Assembly: GCA_023416335.1 (NCBI GenBank)
Contig: JAEZHY010000241.1
Location: 1 to 11,271, forward strand
DNA: 11,271 nucleotides
Direction: 5' to 3'
DNA from: Pseudomonadota bacterium
GTDB taxonomy: Bacteria; Desulfobacterota; Syntrophobacteria; Syntrophobacterales; Syntrophobacteraceae
The notes beneath the pieces are model-generated. The model worked only from the letters and a program-made list of their open reading frames with translations. It made no database searches and was not told the origin of the DNA. Below, piece after piece: positions 6,524 through 11,271 of this stretch. The first letter of the stretch is position 1. Every line of letters starts with the position of its first letter. The position numbers and the translations under genes were made by a program.

Positions 6524-7135
6524 ATGGCTGAAGAACTGATCACCCCCGGAGGTCCGGCCGAACCGGATCGTGAGATGGGACCGGCAGGCACGAATGTGAA
6601 ACAGGCGGTCCTGAACAGTTTCAACATCATTCGACAAGTCGAGTCGGGATTGGTGTCGCTTGCCAGAAACACGTTTTCAGACACGGTGGGAGCAACCGGT
6701 TCGGTAGCCAATGAAGCCGTCTCCGTAACCAAAGAAGTTCTGAAGGGAACGTTCGCGGCGGCACAGGAAGCCGGAACCGGACTTCTGGACAGCACAAGGA
6801 GTATCGCAAAGGGAATCGTTCTGGGAGTGAGCGATGTCGGAGGCGACCTCATCACTGCGGCGAGTCAGACTGCACGATGCGCCGTGAAGGGCGCCGCGGA
6901 AGTGGGTGCCGATGTCGGCGTGGTTGCCAGAAGAACCGTTGACGGCATACTCGAAGCCACAAAAGAAGTCGGCGGGAACGTGGAAGAAGTGGCAAAAGTG
7001 GCAATCGGCGGCGCGATCGATGCTGCCGGAACGATTGGCGAAAGTGCGGTCAAAGCGGTCAGGAACGTCCTGGTAGGTGCTGTTGAGGGAGCAAAAGACG
7101 TTGCTGGGGCGGTTCTGCCGAAACCAAAAGAATAA
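6524..7135 (+). CDS. 22-residue tandem-repeat amphipathic helix protein of unknown function
   Basis: A 203-residue protein with GGAGG at 6511-6515 before ATG 6524. I do not recognise a named family. After a 37-residue Pro/Glu-rich start, the rest is an uninterrupted tandem array of 22-residue units beginning at Q38, S60, E82, D104, E126, E148, T170 and D192, the last incomplete. Unit position 2 is hydrophobic, position 11 is Arg/Lys in six of seven, position 16 is Gly in five of seven and position 20 is Ala or Gly in all seven. A 22-residue (2 x 11) period is typical of amphipathic helices that lie on lipid surfaces (apolipoprotein, synuclein, some LEA proteins). No signal peptide and no clear membrane span are seen. 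As the last gene before a hairpin it probably ends the operon. A membrane-surface or scaffold role is inference. Confidence 0.82.
   Translation: MAEELITPGGPAEPDREMGPAGTNVKQAVLNSFNIIRQVESGLVSLARNTFSDTVGATGSVANEAVSVTKEVLKGTFAAAQEAGTGLLDSTRSIAKGIVLGVSDVGGDLITAASQTARCAVKGAAEVGADVGVVARRTVDGILEATKEVGGNVEEVAKVAIGGAIDAAGTIGESAVKAVRNVLVGAVEGAKDVAGAVLPKPKE
6635..7132 (+). repeat. Coding tandem repeat, 66-bp (22-codon) period
   Basis: Seven full units and one partial unit encode residues 38-203 of the protein above. The spacing between equivalent anchors (QVESG, SVANE, EAGTG, DVGGD, EVGAD, EVGGN, TIGES, DVAGA) is exactly 22 codons throughout. The repeat is visible at protein level; the DNA copies have diverged, indicating an old array rather than recent duplication. 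Confidence 0.8.
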
Positions 7136-7215
7136 CCCGCGTCCGGTGCAGAACGAACTGAACCGGTTAGCGAACCTGAAAAACAGGACTTTCCAAAGTT
7201 TATTCCAAAAGGCAT

Positions 7216-7459
7216 CCATATAGCCGATACCCGCCCTTCCCCTCTGCCCTGAATTCCTCGGGAGGGGGGGAAGGCGGGATTTGTACTGCTTACTCTCTTT
7301 CGCCAAACGCTCTAATCCGACCATCATAACAGGCTTCCCAACCCTCTCACGGCAAGATCATTCCAGCGGAACATCCAAACGTAAGTCTTCTGCATAAGGT
7401 TTTACTACCGGACTTGTTGGAGGAGTAAACGGCGAGCCGAAACCATAGAGCCGATACCC
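7216..7459 (+). repeat. Direct repeat pair of 17 nt (7216-7232 and 7443-7459), 16 of 17 identical
   Basis: Both copies read CCATAnAGCCGATACCC, with T in the first and G in the second at the single variable base. The copies are 227 bp apart in the same orientation. The first runs into the left arm of the hairpin at 7230 and the second lies 30 bp upstream of the proposed -35. They could be binding sites or the borders of a small duplicated or inserted segment. Confidence 0.5.
7230..7278 (+). terminator. GC-rich hairpin, probable end of the ATPase operon
   Basis: The left arm 7230-7244 (CCCGCCCTTCCCCTC) pairs imperfectly with 7264-7278, which ends AAGGCGGG, around a loop containing GAATTC. The stem is long and strong. 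The following ATTTGTACTGCTTACTCTCTTT is only moderately T-rich, so intrinsic termination is likely but not certain. It lies 95 bp after the repeat-protein stop. Confidence 0.5.
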
Positions 7460-7488
7460 ATCCTGAAATTTCCAATTACCAAACAGGA

Positions 7489-7518
7489 TTAGGACAACCC
7501 TCGCCTATCTGCTATATT
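7489..7518 (+). promoter_or_regulatory. Candidate extended -10 promoter of the sensor kinase gene
   Basis: TATATT at 7513-7518 is preceded by TG at 7510-7511, giving an extended -10 (TGnTATATT). A weak -35, TTAGGA at 7489-7494, is 18 bases upstream. Transcription would start near 7525, leaving a leader of about 20 bases with AGAGGA (7535-7540) as ribosome binding site before ATG 7547. Confidence 0.45.
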
Positions 7519-7546
7519 AAGTGATCGAACCCGCAGAGGATCTTAA

Positions 7547-9640
7547 ATGACCTTCGGACGCTTCTCTTCCAAAATTTCCACTCGAATACTCATGAGCTTC
7601 GGGGCCGCTTTCGCCCTTGCCGCCGTGATTACGGTCGTTGCGGTAAGGAATGAGCTTCGGCGTCAGGCCATAGTGGAAGCGGAGTCCAAGGCATTGATCA
7701 TCATGGACCACAAGATGGCGGTCCATAACTTCGTTGTCGCAGAACTCAGGCCGAAGCTGCTGAAGTGGACGGAAGACTTCCGCCCCAGCAGCTATTTCGA
7801 ACCTGCATGGATGTCCTCCACGTACGCCGTACGCCAGGTCGATGATACATTCAAGGCGCTCAGTCCCACCAAATATTATGCGAGGCATTGCGCCGTCGAT
7901 GCGCGAGACCCGGATAACGAGGCCGGCGAATATGAACGGGGATTCCTGGAACGGCTCAATTTGCATCCCAATCTGGTGACGGATTCAAAAGTAGCGGATT
8001 TAGACGGTGAACCATTCTTTTACATTCTGCGCCGCGGTCTCGTGATGGAGGCGGAGTGCCTTCAATGTCACGGTACTCCGGATCGGGCCCCTGCCGGAAT
8101 GGTCGAGATGTACGGTTCGGAGCGCGGATTCAGGCGTGAAGTCGGCAAAACGGTTTCCGTTATCTCCGTTCGCGTTCCGTTAAAAGAGACCTATGCCGAG
8201 GCCGACTCGTTTTCCATCAGGCTTTCGGCCCTGTTCCTGACTGTTCTGACCGGCCTTTTTCTCGTGCAGCATCTGCTGATCAAGCGTCTGTTCCTTAATC
8301 CGCTTCGAAGGATCCACGGCAAGGCGCTGGAGTTGGCGGCAAGCGACGAGCATCTTGGGGAGACGATCGCCCCCCCGCCTATGCTGGAACTCGCGGAACT
8401 CACCGAATCTTTCAACAGAATGTCGGAGAACCTGAAGATCCGCGTGCTGGAGCGCGAAGGGGCCGAGGAGGCCCTGCACCTGGCCCAGTCTATGCTCGAA
8501 GCGCGGGTTGAGGCCAGGACCGGCGAACTGTCGGAAGCCTACGAACAACTGAAGGCCGAGATTTACGAAAAAAGCAAGGTCCAGGAGGCCCTGATTCAGC
8601 AGCGCGACTTCGTCGAGAGTCTGGTCAACACGGCCCAGACGATAATTCTCGTGCTCGATAACAGAGGACATATCGTCCGGTTCAACACCTATCTCGAGAA
8701 ACTGGCAGGCTATACTCTCGAGGAAGTCCGGGGGCAGGACTGGTTTCACATCTTCCTGCCGCTCGATCACCGCAGTCGTGTCAAGCAGGTTTTCTTCCGT
8801 GCGTTTTCCGGGCATCAGATCAAGGGATATACCGCTCCCGTCCTGACCAAATCGGGCGAAGAGCGGCAGATCGAGTGGTACAGCGCTCGGCTGAAATCGG
8901 AAGACAGCACGACGGTCGGCCTGCTGTCGATTGGGCAGGACATAACGGAGCGGAAAAGGGCTGAAGAGGCCCTCAGGAAATCCGAGATGTGGCTCAGGAG
9001 CCTTTATTCACAGCTGCTCAAGGCGCAGGAAGAAGAAAGAAGAAGGATCGCAAAGGAAGTCCACGACAGTATCGGCTCGCCTCTTGCCGCAATAAAGATG
9101 GGGCTGGAAAATGCCATCATGGTGAGCGAAAAGGGCAAGGTCGGGCTCGAATCGCTTCGGGCTCTCGCCGAACTGGCTCAACACTCGATGCGCGAATGCC
9201 GGAGGATCATGACTGATCTGCGCCCGCCCGTGCTCGACGACTACGGCATAGTCGCAACCATCAAATGGCTCTGCGATCGTTTCCAGATCATTAATCCCCA
9301 GATCCGAATAGAGAGAAGAATAGACATCTCCGAGGAAGATATTCCCGAGCCGCTGCGGATCGTCCTGTTCAGAATCGTCCAGGAAGCGCTGAACAACGCA
9401 GCCCGGCACAGCGGAGCAAAAATCATATCCGTTCTGCTATTGAAGGGAAAAGAGATCCAGCTCTGCGTCCACGACGACGGCTGTGGATTCGACATGGACT
9501 CGGTCCTCTCCAGAAAGGCGCATGAAGGGGGATTCGGGATATCGAACATGAAGGAGCGGACCGAACTGTCCGGGGGCTCCTTCCAGTTGGAAACCGATCC
9601 GGAAAAAGGAACTACGATATATGCCCGGTGGACGCCATAG
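7547..9640 (+). CDS. Membrane sensor histidine kinase with periplasmic heme-c (DUF3365-like) domain, HAMP, PAS and NarX/NreB-type kinase
   Basis: A 697-residue inner-membrane kinase. Membrane helix 1 is residues 14-33 and helix 2 about 226-246; between them lies a periplasmic domain of the DUF3365/Tll0287-like type with C171-L-Q-C174-H175, a c-type heme attachment motif. HAMP (about 247-300), a coiled coil (300-352) and a PAS domain (353-468) lead to a HisKA_3 dimerisation domain with phospho-acceptor H506 in RRIAKEVHDSIG. The HATPase domain has N616/N617 (EALNNAARHS), DDGCGFD at 643-649 and GGFGISN near 661. The architecture suggests sensing of redox state, a gas or another heme ligand, with signalling through a NarL-type regulator. 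No such regulator is encoded here; the next gene is a kinase-receiver hybrid that may be its partner. The AGAGGA site supports the start. Confidence 0.92.
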   Translation: MTFGRFSSKISTRILMSFGAAFALAAVITVVAVRNELRRQAIVEAESKALIIMDHKMAVHNFVVAELRPKLLKWTEDFRPSSYFEPAWMSSTYAVRQVDDTFKALSPTKYYARHCAVDARDPDNEAGEYERGFLERLNLHPNLVTDSKVADLDGEPFFYILRRGLVMEAECLQCHGTPDRAPAGMVEMYGSERGFRREVGKTVSVISVRVPLKETYAEADSFSIRLSALFLTVLTGLFLVQHLLIKRLFLNPLRRIHGKALELAASDEHLGETIAPPPMLELAELTESFNRMSENLKIRVLEREGAEEALHLAQSMLEARVEARTGELSEAYEQLKAEIYEKSKVQEALIQQRDFVESLVNTAQTIILVLDNRGHIVRFNTYLEKLAGYTLEEVRGQDWFHIFLPLDHRSRVKQVFFRAFSGHQIKGYTAPVLTKSGEERQIEWYSARLKSEDSTTVGLLSIGQDITERKRAEEALRKSEMWLRSLYSQLLKAQEEERRRIAKEVHDSIGSPLAAIKMGLENAIMVSEKGKVGLESLRALAELAQHSMRECRRIMTDLRPPVLDDYGIVATIKWLCDRFQIINPQIRIERRIDISEEDIPEPLRIVLFRIVQEALNNAARHSGAKIISVLLLKGKEIQLCVHDDGCGFDMDSVLSRKAHEGGFGISNMKERTELSGGSFQLETDPEKGTTIYARWTP

Positions 9641-9682
9641 GCGACAGGCCGGGCGGGTGAGCTTCTTCGCAGGGGAACAGGC

Positions 9683-10942
9683 ATGAAAAGGAAAGAAATG
9701 CCAAAGGCTTCACAGGAACCGGTATCTTGCCGTGAGGGGGCCGGAGGTCCGCCCGACGACGGCCTGCATTCGAAAGAACGCCGAAAGCAGATCGAAGAAG
9801 AACTTCTCAACGCCAAGAAACTCGAGTCCATCGGCATCCTTGCCGGCGGGATCGCTCACGACTTCAATAATCTGCTTTTCGTTATTCTCGGGAATATCGG
9901 CATGGCAAAAATGTGGCTGAAAACCGGGAATCCGACGCTGAAACACCTGGTTGAAGCGGAACGGGCCTGTATGCGCGCCAAAGACCTGACCCAGAAGTTC
10001 ATTACGTTTTCGTCCGGAGGCGGCCCGGTCAGAAGCCGAATCTCGATGAGGGAGATGGTCTCGAACCTGGGGAGCCTGATCCTGAGCGGATCGAACGTAA
10101 GAAGCGTTATCGAGATGCCCGAGGGGCTTTGGAACGCCGATGTCGATGAAAATCAAATGCGCCAGGCACTCTGCGGGATCATTTCCAATGCAAAAGAAGC
10201 CATGCCGAAAGGCGGCACCCTCCGGATCAGGGCCGAGAACGCCGAGTTGACCGCAGCCGAAAAGGCCGATTTGAACCTGGACGACGGACGATACCTCAGA
10301 ATTCTGATTTCGGACGAAGGCGTCGGGATACCGGAAGAAAATCTCTCCAGGATCTTCGATCCCTATTTTTCAACGAAGTACAGGGGAAGCCGAAAAGGCA
10401 TGGGATTCGGGCTGGCCATCGCTCATTCCGTGATTAAAGGACATCGTGGGACCATACGAGTGGAATCGACGCCCGGAGAGGGTACTGTCGTTACCATTCT
10501 CATTCCCGCCTCAAAGGCCGCGGCCCGCCAAAGTCGCCCTGCAGCAGGAATTTTACCCGCTCCGGGCAGACGCATTCTGGTGATGGATGATGAAGAGATG
10601 CTGAACGACGTCATCAAAACCATGCTCGAACATCTCGGATACGAAGTGGACGTCGTCCCGGACGGCGAAACGGCCGTCGCATTCTATGCAGTGGCCGCAA
10701 ATTCCGGCAGGTATTATGACGCCGTAATTCTCGACCTGACCGTAAAAGGAGGAATGGGAGGCAAAGAGACCGTTTGTGAGATGCTCAAACTGAACCCGGA
10801 CGTGAAAGCGATCGTCTCCAGCGGGTATTCCAGCGATCCCGTAATGTCCCGATACACGGAATACGGCTTTAAGGACGTACTGAAAAAACCGTACGCCCTG
10901 GAACAGCTGAGTGCGGTGCTCAAGAAAGTCTTGGAGAACTGA
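9683..10942 (+). CDS. Soluble hybrid histidine kinase with C-terminal receiver domain
   Basis: A 419-residue protein 42 bp after the sensor kinase, with AGGGGA before ATG 9683. Residues 35-112 are an NtrB-like dimerisation domain with phospho-acceptor H59 in GILAGGIAHDFNNLL. The HATPase domain spans about 150-275 with N169 (ISNAKEA), DEGVGIP at 211-217, and GMGFGLAIAHS at 239-249. A receiver domain fills 297-419: acidic pair D302/D303, phospho-acceptor D351 in VILDL, the S379/S380 switch region and K402 before proline. There is no membrane helix and no recognisable sensory domain, so input must come from another protein, probably the adjacent kinase. The receiver carries no DNA-binding or enzymatic output. 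It likely acts as an intermediate in a phosphorelay whose final regulator lies elsewhere; this is inference from domain order. Confidence 0.92.
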   Translation: MKRKEMPKASQEPVSCREGAGGPPDDGLHSKERRKQIEEELLNAKKLESIGILAGGIAHDFNNLLFVILGNIGMAKMWLKTGNPTLKHLVEAERACMRAKDLTQKFITFSSGGGPVRSRISMREMVSNLGSLILSGSNVRSVIEMPEGLWNADVDENQMRQALCGIISNAKEAMPKGGTLRIRAENAELTAAEKADLNLDDGRYLRILISDEGVGIPEENLSRIFDPYFSTKYRGSRKGMGFGLAIAHSVIKGHRGTIRVESTPGEGTVVTILIPASKAAARQSRPAAGILPAPGRRILVMDDEEMLNDVIKTMLEHLGYEVDVVPDGETAVAFYAVAANSGRYYDAVILDLTVKGGMGGKETVCEMLKLNPDVKAIVSSGYSSDPVMSRYTEYGFKDVLKKPYALEQLSAVLKKVLEN

Positions 10943-11002
10943 AGGATCGAGAACTCACCAACTTCCTCTGCTTTCCTCCGTGAATTCCCCAGGAGATTCA
11001 TC

Positions 11003-11271
11003 GTGAAAAGGCTTCCCGGTTCCATATGCTACGCCATCCTGCTCCTCTTGCCGGTGCTCGTTCTTTCCTGGACGGGACTGTGCATATCGAGGACGCCTGC
11101 ATCGCTTGACGACAACACGTTCCTTGCGATGGTGCTCACAAACCCGTCCGAAAACGGCGGTTACACCGTCTTGAAACCCGTAAGCGCTTTGCGGGTCAGT
11201 CTGAATGTTCCCGAAGATGTGGAACGTGTGAGGAAATACATTCTCGAACGCATAAAGGTCCCGGATTGTGA
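11003..11271 (+). CDS. Partial exported or membrane-anchored protein, cut by the window end
   Basis: An open frame begins at GTG 11003 with AGGAG at 10991-10995 and continues without a stop to the last base (89 codons plus two bases). The N-terminus MKRLPGSICYAILLLLPVLVL is a basic start followed by a hydrophobic run, typical of a signal peptide or single membrane anchor; the rest, so far as visible, is soluble (VLKPVSALRVSLNVPEDVERV). I do not recognise the family. It follows the hybrid kinase by 60 bp with no terminator seen, so it may be in the same transcript. Confidence 0.65.
   Translation, partial: MKRLPGSICYAILLLLPVLVLSWTGLCISRTPASLDDNTFLAMVLTNPSENGGYTVLKPVSALRVSLNVPEDVERVRKYILERIKVPDC

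Larger units (their letters stand above)
7136..7546. other. 411-bp non-coding region between transport operon and sensor kinase
   Basis: No convincing gene is seen on either strand. It contains a GC-rich hairpin (7230-7278), a 17-nt direct repeat (7216-7232 and 7443-7459) and a probable promoter just before the kinase gene. A GGAGGAG at 7419-7425 resembles a ribosome binding site but no start codon follows at suitable spacing. The size and the repeat suggest regulatory content or a decayed insertion. Confidence 0.6.

Noticed and set aside
7411..7450. Small gene after the GGAGGAG at 7419-7425
   Set aside because: No ATG, GTG or TTG follows at a usable distance and the frames close quickly.

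Overview
The window looks like a chromosomal segment from a moderately GC-rich Gram-negative bacterium, most plausibly an anaerobic Desulfobacterota (Deltaproteobacteria, Syntrophobacter-like). That assignment is inference from gene content: HMA2-type proteins with a P-type ATPase, DUF5132, a heme-c sensor kinase, and NtrB-like kinase/receiver hybrids. There is no rRNA, tRNA, transposase or CRISPR array, and the taxon cannot be fixed from sequence alone.

Region A (4-770, +): a double zinc-ribbon protein, translationally coupled by an ATGA overlap to a small HMA2-like protein, followed by a possible terminator. Region B (799-1125, -): a second small HMA2-like protein on the opposite strand, with a 281-bp divergent intergenic region. 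Region C (1407-7135, +): the core of the window and probably one operon. It encodes a large P-type ATPase with a P2-type (Ca2+-ATPase-like) core and an N-terminal HMA2-like domain without CxxC; a strongly diverged methionine adenosyltransferase-like gene split by a frameshift; a DUF5132-like small membrane protein; a fourth HMA2-like domain attached to a membrane segment; and a protein built of exact 22-residue tandem repeats. Several junctions are 1- or 4-nt overlaps.

Region D (7136-7546) is a 411-bp non-coding stretch with a GC-rich hairpin, a 17-nt near-perfect direct repeat and a probable extended -10 promoter. Region E (7547-10942, +) holds two signalling genes. The first is a membrane histidine kinase with a periplasmic CxxCH (heme c) sensor domain, PAS and NarX/NreB-type kinase domains. 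The second is a soluble NtrB-like kinase with a C-terminal receiver domain. A short exported or membrane-anchored protein begins at 11003 and runs off the window.

The most interesting unit is region A-C. Four HMA2-like domains lacking the classical metal-binding cysteines surround a P-type ATPase, together with a DUF5132 protein whose layout (glycine-rich membrane segment, then a charged Ala/Glu helix) resembles the mycobacterial PacL (DUF1490) partners of metal ATPases, and with a long amphipathic repeat protein. I infer a membrane cation-transport assembly with dedicated accessory or scaffold proteins. The substrate is unknown; the retained membrane residues point to a Ca2+-like divalent ion rather than a P1B soft metal. 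The role of the MetK-like gene in it is unexplained.
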